Below are positions 1 to 9,134 of a DNA stretch of 64,000 nt, in pieces. The first letter of the stretch is position 1, and every line of letters begins with the position of its first letter. A program made the position numbers and the translations under genes. This DNA is from Novosphingobium taihuense (GTDB lineage Bacteria > Pseudomonadota > Alphaproteobacteria > Sphingomonadales > Sphingomonadaceae), in the NCBI RefSeq assembly GCF_007830315.1, contig NZ_VLKJ01000002.1:432155-496154 (forward strand), given 5' to 3'. The notes beneath the pieces are model-generated. The model was not told the DNA's origin and searched no databases. It saw nothing but the letters and a program-made list of their open reading frames with translations.

Positions 1-384
1 GCATCGACGCGGCGGTTCTATGAACCCGCGGCGGTTGACGCCCCGACGACCTTTGCCGGTTGGGTGAAATCGCAAACCGATCTCCCCGTGATTACGGTAG
101 GTTCAGTCGGTCTCAATGTTGATGTCATGGACACTATCTACACCGAGCAGGTAATCGAAAGCCGCACGCAGCAAAGTATCGAAAAGCTCGAAACCTTGTT
201 CCGCGAGGGACAGTTTGATCTTGTAGCGGTAGGCCGCAGCATGATGGGCGATCCGGATTGGGTCAACAAGATCAGGGAAGGGCGCTATGCCGACGTGATC
301 CCCTTCCGACGTGAGATCGTGAAGCAGGCGCTGAGCGAATGGGACGACTCCGCAATCGTTGGCTCAGCAACTTCGCATGATTGA
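1..384 (+). CDS. Old yellow enzyme-family flavin oxidoreductase, 3' fragment
   Basis: Open at the left window edge; 127 residues of the C-terminus are visible in frame 1, ending at TGA 382-384. The segments TVGSVG (near residue 36) and VAVGRSMMGDPDW (near residues 76-88) are the phosphate/FMN-binding end of the (beta/alpha)8 barrel in NADH:flavin oxidoreductases of the OYE/2,4-dienoyl-CoA reductase family. Such enzymes reduce activated C=C bonds or demethylate with FMN. The N-terminal barrel and any Fe-S/FAD extension lie outside the window. It converges on the molybdopterin gene at 585, so it closes an upstream transcription unit. Confidence 0.85.
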   Translation, partial: ASTRRFYEPAAVDAPTTFAGWVKSQTDLPVITVGSVGLNVDVMDTIYTEQVIESRTQQSIEKLETLFREGQFDLVAVGRSMMGDPDWVNKIREGRYADVIPFRREIVKQALSEWDDSAIVGSATSHD

Positions 385-584
385 TCGTTTCGGATCGGGG
401 CATTCCAAGCGCTAGGGTCAGGACCTAGTAAGGTCATTGTTGCGCGATGCCCTGAATGCTCGACGCGCCCTTCGCAAACGCCTTCATCATGTGATCACTG
501 ACTGGCGACGTGCGGCCTTGCGGCTTGGTTTGGCTCTCGCCAATGGTCGCTGGAATTGACGCTATCGATGACCGCGAGATGCAC

Positions 585-2582
585 TCAGGCCGGAACTACA
601 GTGACGGGCAGAGCAGAATAAGTGGGCATGCCTGTCAGCTTGTTGACGTGTTCCAGGCTGGTCAGTGCGTTGGCGTTGATATCGGCAAAACCGTGCGGCA
701 CGTTCATGACTCCGCGCGATAGGGTCTTGTCGATGCGCACAATTCCCTCAACCGAACCGTGCGCGCTGCGCACGATGGCTTTGGCCCCTTCGGAAAGCCC
801 AGCCTCCATCGCATCTTCATCGTTCATGATGATGCCGCCCGCTTCCTTCGTGCCATTGCTGCGCGAATTGAAATGGAGATGGAGGCGACGCGAAATCATC
901 AGCAAGGGCGCGTCGTGAACGCTGATAGTAGCGAGCTGTTCGACAAGTGGCGCGGGAGCCAGCCGCCAACCGCCGACCTCACCAATACGTTTGAGGAACC
1001 AGCCGAACACGGCGGGTGTCGCCTGCACATATCCCTTTTCTTTCATTTCTGGCAGTGAGGTGGGGCTGTCAGACGTAAGATAAGCCATGAACTCTTCGTC
1101 GCTGGTGCTGTCGGGATCCACACCGAGCGCAAGATCATAGCCTAGCCGCTTGCCGATCTGTGCCAGCACCCACCAACCTGATCTCACGCCCGGCGGCGGC
1201 GGAATGACGACATCGGTATAGCTGGTGGCGACAGCGGGAGAAATCATGTCGAGGCACATTGAGGCATCGAGACGTTCGAGTTGCGCCTTGAGCGGCAGGA
1301 CATGGGTTGAGATTTGCGTTGTTTCTGTTTCGACCACATCGAGCGTGGCCAAGACCTCAAGGCTTTCTAACGCTGCCTTTGAGCGGGCAACGTCGGGCAT
1401 ACATTGAACCAGCCCGCCGCTCAGGTTGATCAGGGCCCTCAGGTTCCCGGCTGCAATCTCGTCGGGCATCGCCGCAACCGGATACTCTCCGATCCAGCTG
1501 GAGAGTTCAGGCCGACTTGCGGGGCCCGGACGTACATAGCCTTCCGGCGGAGCGCTCGGGATGTCGCGCTTGTCGGCTTGAGTGTGAAAGCCCGGATTGA
1601 ACCATACCCCGCCTTCCTGATCAAGCGAACCAGTTATGGCCATCAGAGCCAGCGACAGCCAGTGCACCACGCCACCGGTAGATGACATCGACACGCCGGT
1701 TCCGCACTCAATCGCAACACGGCCATGCCTTCGCACTGCAGCAAGTAGGTCTTTAAGGCTGTCTTCGCCAAGTCCGGTTGCCTGTGACGCTCTGGCAAGG
1801 TCGAACTGGGAGACTGCCTCAGCCAGTTGCTCGACGTCCTGGCAGTGTGACGAGATGTATGCACGGTCTGCGCCATCCTGAAGGATCTCGCGCACCAGAT
1901 AGGCAAGGATGGCATGATCCGATCCCGGCCGAACCACTAGATGGTGGGTTGCGTTGCGGGCCGTTTCGGTCTTGCGCGGGTCGACAACCCAAACCTCACT
2001 GCGCTTTGCTACATCGCGTAGCAGTTTGGTCGGATTGGAATGGGCAGTAGCCTGCCCGTGCGACACAAGCGGATTGGCCCCGAAGTACAGCAACATTCGG
2101 CACCGTTCGAAATCGGGCTGGGTCAGCGCCATGGGTGAGCCGGCCACCAGTTCGCATGCGATGCTCTTGGGGATCGAGTCGATGGTCTGGTCTGAATAAG
2201 CCTGCGGTGTGCCCATCTTTGCGGCGGCGCCCCGTGCAGTCAGATAGAGAAGCCCATCGAAGAAGGCACCGGCGCCAATGAAGAAGCCGATGGCCTGAAC
2301 GCCAGATTGCTCAACGATCGTGCGCAGATTGTCAGCCAGATCGTCCAGCGCTTCATCCCAATCAGTCGTGGTAAATTCGCCATTGCGGCGGATTTTCGGG
2401 GCAAGTAGCCGTCGTGGACTGCGATGGAATGCGGGAAGGTTGCGGCCTTTGGAGCAGGAGTACCCACCGCTCAAAGGGTGATTTCGATCGGCCCTGAGCT
2501 TGACCACCTCTCCATCGTCGACGTCCGCGATCAGTCCACAGGCTGAATTGCAGATACGGCAAAAGGTCTTCACTTCCTGCAT
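585..2582 (-). CDS. Molybdopterin-dependent oxidoreductase (DMSO reductase superfamily), [4Fe-4S]
   Basis: Protein of 665 residues. The N-terminus carries a cluster motif C8-x2-C11-x3-C15-x27-C43, followed by the three molybdopterin domains and a C-terminal dinucleotide-binding domain (HLHFNSRSNG region). This is the layout of formate dehydrogenase/BisC-type catalytic subunits. An in-frame ATG 14 codons upstream (2624) exists, but the ATG at 2582 has GGGAG 11 nt upstream and puts the first cysteine at the usual position, so I prefer it. No twin-arginine signal is visible, so it is probably cytoplasmic. No FeS or membrane subunit gene is adjacent. It is divergent from the GMC operon at 2815. 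The substrate is unknown; oxidation, hydroxylation or hydration of a pathway intermediate is possible. Confidence 0.88.
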   Translation of the reverse strand: MQEVKTFCRICNSACGLIADVDDGEVVKLRADRNHPLSGGYSCSKGRNLPAFHRSPRRLLAPKIRRNGEFTTTDWDEALDDLADNLRTIVEQSGVQAIGFFIGAGAFFDGLLYLTARGAAAKMGTPQAYSDQTIDSIPKSIACELVAGSPMALTQPDFERCRMLLYFGANPLVSHGQATAHSNPTKLLRDVAKRSEVWVVDPRKTETARNATHHLVVRPGSDHAILAYLVREILQDGADRAYISSHCQDVEQLAEAVSQFDLARASQATGLGEDSLKDLLAAVRRHGRVAIECGTGVSMSSTGGVVHWLSLALMAITGSLDQEGGVWFNPGFHTQADKRDIPSAPPEGYVRPGPASRPELSSWIGEYPVAAMPDEIAAGNLRALINLSGGLVQCMPDVARSKAALESLEVLATLDVVETETTQISTHVLPLKAQLERLDASMCLDMISPAVATSYTDVVIPPPPGVRSGWWVLAQIGKRLGYDLALGVDPDSTSDEEFMAYLTSDSPTSLPEMKEKGYVQATPAVFGWFLKRIGEVGGWRLAPAPLVEQLATISVHDAPLLMISRRLHLHFNSRSNGTKEAGGIIMNDEDAMEAGLSEGAKAIVRSAHGSVEGIVRIDKTLSRGVMNVPHGFADINANALTSLEHVNKLTGMPTYSALPVTVVPA

Positions 2583-2662
2583 TACCGCGTACGCTCCCAA
2601 ATCGCGGAGCATACTAAGGCGCATACATTTGCCGGTCAGGTGGGAACGCCTTTATGCTGTGA

Positions 2663-2679
2663 CAATCACAAGCAGGATA
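2663..2679 (-). promoter_or_regulatory. WATC-N8-GATT element, site 1
   Basis: On the minus strand it reads TATC CTGCT TGT GATTG. It lies 81 bp upstream of the molybdopterin gene and 136 bp upstream of the divergent GMC gene. It overlaps a perfect TGTGA-N3-TCACA palindrome (2658-2670). Member of the repeated element described in the findings. Confidence 0.6.
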
Positions 2680-2814
2680 CTTGAGAGTAACCTCTCCATT
2701 CGGAAACCCCGCAGCCGGGCTGGTCCATATCATATAGGAGATCAAGTCCGTGTGTACGCGGCGGGCGGGGCGTTTGGGCTTGCCAAGCCAGGAATGCCTT
2801 CACAGGATTGCTCG

Positions 2815-4440
2815 ATGAATGACTTCGATTACATCATCGTGGGTGGGGGCTCTGCGGGCTCTGTCCTTGCCGAGAGGCTTTCGTCCGATCCCGCCTGCAA
2901 GGTCCTGCTTGTCGAAGAAGGCGGAGACGGAGATTCGTTCGTTATCAAGATGCCCAAAGGGTTCGGCAAGACATTGACTGACCCGGCCACCGCGCATTTC
3001 TACCCTACAGTGCGGTCGCGCGACGACGGCGCAGGGCAGGAAGTGTGGGTTCGCGGCAAGATGCTCGGCGGGTCTAGTGGCGTCAACGGCATGGTCTGGA
3101 ACCGAGGCGTTGCAGCGGACTATGATCGGCTTGCAGACCTTGCGGGTGAGCAGTGGTCTTGGGCGCACATGCAGCGCATTTTTCTGTCGCTGGAGGATCA
3201 CGCCAGCGGTCCCAGCGCGGATCGTGGTGTCGGTGGACCGATCCGGGTCAAGACTCACCCGGCTCCTTCGCCTCTTTTGAATGCCTGGCTGGCAGCAGGA
3301 AGCGAGATGGGCCTTCCTATCAAGTCGGACCATTCCGATCCCCGGCAAGAGGGTATCGGCCCGCTGCAGTGGAATATCGATGCCAAAGGGCGCCGCGTCT
3401 CCGCTGCCAGAGGTTTTCTCGCAAAGGCGAGAAACCGGCCTAACCTAAAGATTGAAACCGGTGTCCGGACGGACAGGGTCCTTCTCGAAGGTCGTCGGGC
3501 TGTCGGCATCGCTGGGATTCGCAGCGATGGCGCGAAGGTCGAATTTCGGTGTGGCGGAGAGGTTATTCTCTCGGCGGGGGCAATCGGCTCTCCGCGCATT
3601 CTCCAGCTGTCTGGCATTGGTGGTGTCAAGGATTTGCAGCGGGCGGGGATCGAGGTCGCGCTGGATTGCCCCGGCGTTGGCCACCATATGCGTGAGCACA
3701 ATCTGGTGATGATGAACTTCCGGCTGCGTCATCGGCGTGACAGCGCGAACGATCAGTTCACCGGGGCAAGGCTGCTTGCGAATGTTGCCAAGCATGTCAT
3801 GGGGTTAAACAACACAATGAGCTTCGGCTCATCGGAGGCGGCAGCATTTGTCAAGGTCCTGCCGGAAAGTGAGCGACCTGACAGTCAGCTCATGTTTGCG
3901 CCGTACAGTCTCGATATGGCGGCGGGAATGGCCATGGAGGCCGAGCCGGGAATGCAGGTCTTTTCTATGACCTTGCGGCCGCGAAGCGAAGGTCATGTGC
4001 TGGTGACAAGCAGTGATCCAGCAGCGATGCTGAACATCGATCCCAACTTCATGTCAGACGATTATGACCGGCGCGCGGCGATCGGCCAGTTCCGCTTCAT
4101 CCGAGAAATGATGGCAAAGGCGCCCCTTAAGGAATTTGTGGTTGGAGAAACCGACTTCACGGCGCAGGCGCGAAGCGACGATGACATCATAGATCTATTC
4201 AATCGCTATGGCAGCGCCGGTTATCACGCCACAGCAACTGTGCGAATGGGCATGGACAATTCCGCTCCGCTTGACGGACGGCTCCGCCTGCGCGGCATCG
4301 ACGGACTGCGCGTCGTTGATTGCTCGGTCTTCCCTGAAATGGTGGCAGGCAACACAAACGCCCCGACTATGGGGATGGCCATGCGCGCTGCAGAACTGAT
4401 CCAGGAAGATCGCCGCGCTGCTTCGGTCCGTGCGGCCTGA
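2815..4440 (+). CDS. GMC-family FAD-dependent alcohol dehydrogenase/oxidase
   Basis: Protein of 541 residues. It starts with an ADP-binding fold (IIVGGGSAGSVLAERL, about residues 6-21), has the GMC signature GKMLGGSSGVNGM near residue 85, and ends with the family C-terminus: an active-site His in GYHATATVRMG and Asn in GNTNAPTMGMA. The reading frame stays open back to 2500, but the ATG at 2815 follows AGGA with about 9 nt spacing and matches the usual family start. It oxidises primary or secondary alcohols using FAD. First gene of a + operon (GMC, SDR, P450, GMC) with 43 bp to the next gene. Probable job: oxidise alcohols made by the P450s. Confidence 0.92.
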   Translation: MNDFDYIIVGGGSAGSVLAERLSSDPACKVLLVEEGGDGDSFVIKMPKGFGKTLTDPATAHFYPTVRSRDDGAGQEVWVRGKMLGGSSGVNGMVWNRGVAADYDRLADLAGEQWSWAHMQRIFLSLEDHASGPSADRGVGGPIRVKTHPAPSPLLNAWLAAGSEMGLPIKSDHSDPRQEGIGPLQWNIDAKGRRVSAARGFLAKARNRPNLKIETGVRTDRVLLEGRRAVGIAGIRSDGAKVEFRCGGEVILSAGAIGSPRILQLSGIGGVKDLQRAGIEVALDCPGVGHHMREHNLVMMNFRLRHRRDSANDQFTGARLLANVAKHVMGLNNTMSFGSSEAAAFVKVLPESERPDSQLMFAPYSLDMAAGMAMEAEPGMQVFSMTLRPRSEGHVLVTSSDPAAMLNIDPNFMSDDYDRRAAIGQFRFIREMMAKAPLKEFVVGETDFTAQARSDDDIIDLFNRYGSAGYHATATVRMGMDNSAPLDGRLRLRGIDGLRVVDCSVFPEMVAGNTNAPTMGMAMRAAELIQEDRRAASVRAA

Positions 4441-4483
4441 TCGCTGCGGCGGGACCAGAATATCAAAAGAATGGAAGATTTGA

Positions 4484-5500
4484 ATGGTTGATGAAGCTCA
4501 GGGCGACGCTGGAGGCCAGCCGGAGCAGATTCGGTACGATGGCAGAGTGGCGATCGTAACCGGCGCGGGCAATGGCATGGGGCGCCATTATGCGCTGAGC
4601 CTGGCGGCAAGAGGCGCGAAGGTAGTCGTTAACGACCTTGGGCTCGACACAAGTGGTGCACCACTTGCTGCCAGTGATGATAGCCCGGCGCAAGCCGTGG
4701 TACGGGAAATCGTTGCCAGCGGCGGTGAAGCAGTAGCGTGCCATGAAAGCTGCGCGACCCGTGATGGCGGCGCAGCAATCGTGAAGGCGGCCCTGGATGC
4801 CTTTGGACGACTTGACATCCTCGTCCACAACGCCGGTTTCCTGCGCAACGCACCGTTCGAAGCGCTCGACGACACGCAGATCCGATCCATCCTGGACGTT
4901 CACCTGATGGCGGGGTTCTATGTCGGTCAACCGGCGTTTTCGGCGATGAAGAAAAACGGCTTTGGCCGCATCCTGTTGACCAGTTCGGCGTCTGCCATGT
5001 TCGGCTCACACTGGCAGGCCAATTATTCAGCCGCCAAGGCGGGGCTGGTCGGCCTCGTCAACGCGATTGCGGTCGAAGGAGCCGAGTTTGGAATCACCGC
5101 AAACGGTCTGTTGCCTGCGGGTTCCGGGCGACTGGGAACGGCAACCGATCTCGATTGGCCGGACAGTTTCTATGCGCGGCTGAACCCGGACATGGGCATG
5201 GTTGTCCCCGCAATGACAACCGATTTCGTCACCCCGATGGTGCTTTGGTTGGTCAGCGAGCGATGCCAGACCACGCATTCCGTCTACAGCGCCACGGCTG
5301 GACGCTACGCCAAGGTTTTGATTGCTGCGACCAATGGTTGGTTGAGCAACTATGATGCCGCGCCAAGCCCAGAGGATATCGAGCGGCACATCGCCGAGAT
5401 CGATGACCCTTCAATCATCCACACGCCGCAACATGTCCTCGATGAATTTGCCCCAATCATCGAACTGCGCAAGCGCTTTCTGGAAGGAGCAAACACGTGA
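4484..5500 (+). CDS. Short-chain dehydrogenase, MFE-2/HSD17B4-like long subtype
   Basis: Protein of 338 residues. It has the NAD-binding TGAGNGMG motif (about 27-34), the NDLG acidic tail binding the cofactor ribose, HNAG, a catalytic Ser in LLTSSASAMF and YSAAK. The insertion after beta-3 and a C-terminal extension of about 80 residues resemble the hydroxyacyl-CoA dehydrogenase domain of peroxisomal multifunctional enzyme type 2. The start ATG has GGA 8 nt upstream. Its stop overlaps the next P450 start by 4 nt (GTGA), so the two are probably translationally coupled. Close paralogues lie at 16841 and 59415. It probably oxidises the P450 product or a 3-hydroxyacyl thioester. Confidence 0.9.
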   Translation: MVDEAQGDAGGQPEQIRYDGRVAIVTGAGNGMGRHYALSLAARGAKVVVNDLGLDTSGAPLAASDDSPAQAVVREIVASGGEAVACHESCATRDGGAAIVKAALDAFGRLDILVHNAGFLRNAPFEALDDTQIRSILDVHLMAGFYVGQPAFSAMKKNGFGRILLTSSASAMFGSHWQANYSAAKAGLVGLVNAIAVEGAEFGITANGLLPAGSGRLGTATDLDWPDSFYARLNPDMGMVVPAMTTDFVTPMVLWLVSERCQTTHSVYSATAGRYAKVLIAATNGWLSNYDAAPSPEDIERHIAEIDDPSIIHTPQHVLDEFAPIIELRKRFLEGANT

Positions 5501-6702
5501 CTGTCCTCGCTGTTGATCGCCCGGCCCACGTTCCTGTCGAACTGGTCGTCGATGCCGATATCTATGCACTGCCGGGTGGAGAGACCGATCCGCAGATGGC
5601 GTGGAAGTCGCTCGATATTCCCGGCAATCACGGACTTGTCTGGTCTCCCCACAACGGAGGACACTGGATCGCAACTTCGGCAGAACTGCTTTGGGAGCTA
5701 TATGCCGACACGGATCGCCTGTCGGCGAAGAATATCTCCGTTCCGCCCAGTGAGGGGCCGCTCAAACTGATTCCGAACGAATCCGACGATCCAGAACACC
5801 ACTACTATCGCAAGATCGTACTTCCATTCGTTGATCCGAAGTCAGTTCGTGCGCTTTCCGGCAACGTGCGCGAGCTGACAGTCAACCTCATTGAGTCATT
5901 CCGAGACCGTGGTCGTTGCGAATTCATGACCGAGTTTGCGCGTCACGTGCCGATGACCATTTTCCTGTCCTTGGTGAACCTGCCCCTGAGCGACCGGGAG
6001 ATGCTGGTCGGTATTGCTGATCGGGTTGTGCGCCCATCCAGCATGGAAGAGTTGGCCCAGAGCCAGCAGCAAATGTCTGAATATCTCCAATTCTGGATCG
6101 ATGAGCGTCGGGCAAACCCGGGCGGCGACCTGCTGAGCAAGATCGTTCACGGCAAGGTTGGCGAACGGCCTATGAACGAGATCGAGGTCATGGGCCAGAG
6201 CATGGATGTCATGTTCGGCGGGCTCGACACGGTTGCCAGCATGATGGGTTTCACCATGGGGTTCCTCGCCCGCAATCCCGAACATTATCGTGCACTAAGC
6301 GAGGATCCTGCGAAGATCCCGTTTGCAGTCGAAGAACTGATCCGCCGACACGGAGTGGCAACTGTCGCCCGTCGTGTGACCGCCGATATCGAGTACAAGG
6401 GTGTAACGGTGCAGGCCGGCGAGATGATTGTCTTGCCGACATGTCTGCATGGCCTGGACGACAAGCGTTGGGAAGACGCTCTTACGGTCAACTTCGATCG
6501 CAAACGTGAGATGCATTGTACCTTCGGCAACGGGATTCACCGCTGCCCCGGGGCGGGCCTGGCCCGCAGCGAGCTTGCGATCATGCTGGAGGAGTGGACC
6601 AAACGGATTCCGCAGATCATGCTTGATCCGGAAAGTCCCCCTCAGACGGCCACCGGTGCGGTCAACGGCGTCAATCGCCTCGATCTCGTTTGGCCGACCT
6701 GA
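5497..6702 (+). CDS. Cytochrome P450, CYP101 (P450cam)-like
   Basis: Protein of 401 residues, the usual size for a soluble class I bacterial P450. Visible landmarks are NGGHWIAT (P450cam-like N-terminal region), the I-helix GGLDTV acid-alcohol pair, E-x-x-R in EELIRR, and the heme-ligand loop FGNGIHRCPGAG with Cys350. It uses a GTG start overlapping the previous stop. The sequence follows P450cam over its whole length, so it should take electrons from a putidaredoxin-type [2Fe-2S] ferredoxin; candidates are at 10308 and 51068. It hydroxylates a hydrophobic substrate, probably terpenoid-like. It is the near-twin of the P450 at 17833. Confidence 0.93.
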   Translation: MTVLAVDRPAHVPVELVVDADIYALPGGETDPQMAWKSLDIPGNHGLVWSPHNGGHWIATSAELLWELYADTDRLSAKNISVPPSEGPLKLIPNESDDPEHHYYRKIVLPFVDPKSVRALSGNVRELTVNLIESFRDRGRCEFMTEFARHVPMTIFLSLVNLPLSDREMLVGIADRVVRPSSMEELAQSQQQMSEYLQFWIDERRANPGGDLLSKIVHGKVGERPMNEIEVMGQSMDVMFGGLDTVASMMGFTMGFLARNPEHYRALSEDPAKIPFAVEELIRRHGVATVARRVTADIEYKGVTVQAGEMIVLPTCLHGLDDKRWEDALTVNFDRKREMHCTFGNGIHRCPGAGLARSELAIMLEEWTKRIPQIMLDPESPPQTATGAVNGVNRLDLVWPT

Positions 6703-6750
6703 CGCTAGCGAAATCGGTATCAGCGCGCCTGTCGGACGGTAGAGGCAGCC

Positions 6751-8340
6751 ATGGAAGAAATGCCGGATTATGTCATCGCAGGCGCCGGTAGCGCAGGGGC
6801 GGTTCTGGCCGCTAGGTTGACAGAGGACCCCGATGTCCGTGTGCTTCTGATTGAAGCAGGAAAGGACCGCAGTTCGAACCTGTTCGTTCGCATGCCGGCT
6901 GGTTCCTTCCTGATGATGGGAAACAAGTCCTTCGACTGGGCCTACAAAACAGAACCCGACCCAAGTCTTGGCGGGCGAAGCCTTGCGTGGGCTGGTGGCA
7001 AGATGCTTGGAGGGTCCAGTTCGATCAACGGGATGGTCTACGTTCGCGGTAATCGGCAGGACTACACCCGGTGGGTTGGTTGCGGTGCCGAGGGCTGGGA
7101 TTGGGCAGATATGCTGCCCTATTTCAAGAAGGCCGAAAACTTCCAGGACGCACCATCGCAGTGGCACGGCAGCCTTGGGCCCTTGCGGGTCGGCTTGCAG
7201 AATGCCCGGCACCCGCTTGCCGATGCAGTCATCGCGGCATTTGTCGAGAACGGTGTGCCGCATAAGCCAGACTACTGTGATGGCGATCAGTTCGGAGTCT
7301 ATGAAAACTTCACGACTGCGCCTGGTGGACTTCGGTCCAGCACCGCGAGCAGTTATCTGGCCGACGCGCGAAAGCGGCCCAACCTCAGGATAATGACCGA
7401 GACACTGGTTGACCATGTCCTGATCGAACAAGGCAAGGCAACCGGTCTTCGCGTGCACCGAAATGGCATCACCAGCGACATCTCTGCACGGAGGGTTCTG
7501 GTATGCGCGGGTGCAATCCAGTCTCCAGCGATCCTGATGCGCTCCGGGATCGGCCCGGCGGCAGACCTGGCCGCGATGGGGATCCCGGTGGTTTCAGACA
7601 GACCTGTGGGCCAGAACCTGCAAGACCATTGCGGCATAGGCTTCAGCAAGCTTGTCGATGTTGCCACATACAACAGCCCGTTCGGGCCATTCACTATCGC
7701 CAGGAATCTTGCTCGCTGGATGTTAACGCGCAAAGGGCCGATGGCGTCGGCCGCCGTTCAGGTAATGGCTGGTGTGCGTTCAAGCCCTGATCTGGACGAG
7801 CCGGACATCTGCGTGTCCTTCCTCCCGCTGGCCATAGACCTCACCAGCGGCAAGGGGCGGATGCATGAGAAGCCCGGGATATCGCTGGGCGGCCATTGCA
7901 TGAGACCGGACAGCCGGGGCGAACTGCGCCTCAGAAGCCGCAATCCCAACGATGCGCCTGTGATCGACCACCGTCACTTGGGCGACGAGCGCGACGTCAT
8001 TCGTCTCATTGCGTTCTGCAAATTTCTTGAGAACGTGTTTGAGAGTAAGCACCTCGCCTCGCACGTGGTCGCAAACAACTCGCCAGCCGAAATGCCCCGC
8101 ACTGATGCGGAATGGGAGGCGGTGATCCGCGAAACCGCGGTCGTCGGTTATCATTCTGTCGGAACATGCCGCATGGGTGGCGAAGATGCGGTGCTTGATC
8201 CCGAATTGCGCGTGCGCGGGGTCGCCAATCTGCGGGTTATCGATGCCTCGGTGATGCCGCTGCTGATTTCCGGTAACACCAATGCAACGACCATTGCCAT
8301 TGCAGAGCGCGCCGCAGATCTCCTGCGCAGCCAGCACTAG
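6751..8340 (+). CDS. GMC-family FAD-dependent dehydrogenase (choline dehydrogenase-like)
   Basis: Protein of 529 residues with IAGAGSAGAVLAARL at the N-terminus (FAD), GKMLGGSSSINGM near residue 84, the second GMC signature GAIQSPAILMRSGIG near 252, and the C-terminal YHSVGTCRMG (His) and SGNTNATTIAIAE (Asn). GAGG lies just upstream of the ATG. Last gene of the operon that starts at 2815. The two GMC proteins are clearly different in sequence, so they probably act on different alcohol intermediates rather than being a recent duplicate. Confidence 0.92.
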   Translation: MEEMPDYVIAGAGSAGAVLAARLTEDPDVRVLLIEAGKDRSSNLFVRMPAGSFLMMGNKSFDWAYKTEPDPSLGGRSLAWAGGKMLGGSSSINGMVYVRGNRQDYTRWVGCGAEGWDWADMLPYFKKAENFQDAPSQWHGSLGPLRVGLQNARHPLADAVIAAFVENGVPHKPDYCDGDQFGVYENFTTAPGGLRSSTASSYLADARKRPNLRIMTETLVDHVLIEQGKATGLRVHRNGITSDISARRVLVCAGAIQSPAILMRSGIGPAADLAAMGIPVVSDRPVGQNLQDHCGIGFSKLVDVATYNSPFGPFTIARNLARWMLTRKGPMASAAVQVMAGVRSSPDLDEPDICVSFLPLAIDLTSGKGRMHEKPGISLGGHCMRPDSRGELRLRSRNPNDAPVIDHRHLGDERDVIRLIAFCKFLENVFESKHLASHVVANNSPAEMPRTDAEWEAVIRETAVVGYHSVGTCRMGGEDAVLDPELRVRGVANLRVIDASVMPLLISGNTNATTIAIAERAADLLRSQH

Positions 8341-8364
8341 GAGCGGTGCGATGTCCTTAGCAGC

Positions 8365-8901
8365 TTACTTCGACAAGCGCGCTGGATCGATCTCGAGCGG
8401 GCGCATATAGGCGGGATCGGACGTGTCGCGCGATGTGGGATGGAAGGTTGCATCGCCAGCCTGGCCTTCAGGGTCAAAACTGGCGCCGAAGGAATTGATC
8501 ACGCAGATCCGGCGCACTATGCCCCAGCGTCCGTCGCGTCGCTCGAACCGGTCGATGTAGCGTCCTGACGTTATCGCCTGATGCGGTGCTTCCCGGTTAA
8601 CCGAGTGGAACGTGAAGTACGTTTCGGCATGTGCGGTATCGCCATCAAGTTCGCATAGATGATTGTGTATGCAATGAAGCGTGCGCAGCTGATGTTGCTG
8701 GTGATAGTTGAACGCCCAGTCGATAAAACCCTCGACATCGCCGACATACTCACCGTGATCGTCGATCGCATCCGCATGATAGGCGGAACGAACGGCCTCT
8801 CGATCGAACCTGTCAACCCCGCGACAATAACGATGAAGGCAATCCAGGATTTCCTGCCGATCCTTGAGCGAACGAAGGATCGGGTCTGCAGCGTCGGTCA
8901 T
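8365..8901 (-). CDS. SnoaL/NTF2-like domain protein
   Basis: Protein of 178 residues. The N-terminal helix LKDRQEILDCLHRYCRGVDRFD and the following acidic strand match the SnoaL-like polyketide cyclase/dehydratase family; a His-Asp pair (YHADAIDDHG) lies in the cone pocket. Two upstream Met codons exist (8943, 8922), but the ATG at 8901 has GGAG 6 nt upstream. Family members act as isomerases, dehydratases or small dioxygenase subunits. It lies alone on the minus strand, 24 bp from the end of the GMC gene, and shares a divergent control region with the operon at 9135. Exact reaction unknown. Confidence 0.82.
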   Translation of the reverse strand: MTDAADPILRSLKDRQEILDCLHRYCRGVDRFDREAVRSAYHADAIDDHGEYVGDVEGFIDWAFNYHQQHQLRTLHCIHNHLCELDGDTAHAETYFTFHSVNREAPHQAITSGRYIDRFERRDGRWGIVRRICVINSFGASFDPEGQAGDATFHPTSRDTSDPAYMRPLEIDPARLSK

Positions 8902-8997
8902 TGGTCGCTCCACATCTGGCATTCCGAGTGCCTGCTGTAACAAGCGTTGGGCTTAAGCATAGACGGTGGCGCGATATGGTTCTTCTTTGGCCTGCAA

Positions 8998-9014
8998 TAT
9001 CCGCAATGTGATCA
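8998..9014 (+). promoter_or_regulatory. WATC-N8-GATT element, site 2
   Basis: Reads TATC CGCAA TGT GATCA. It lies between the divergent SnoaL-like gene (96 bp from its start) and the esterase operon (about 120 bp upstream of 9135). Confidence 0.6.
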
Positions 9015-9134
9015 AAGCAGTGTCAGTGCGGCCGGGCAAAGCGCATTGGTTGGAATCCAGCGGGCGTTGTGCGACGGATATACAAAATCTGCCTTCCGTG
9101 CATCCGCGGGACTGGCCTTATCGCAGGAGCTGAG

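Noticed and set aside
485..500. ATGTGATCACTG, resembling the right half of the recurrent element
   Set aside because: It lacks the ATC left arm at the 8-nt spacing and lies between two convergent genes where no promoter is needed.
6295..7458. 387-residue minus-strand frame across the P450/GMC boundary
   Set aside because: It crosses two real genes on the opposite strand and the translation resembles no family.
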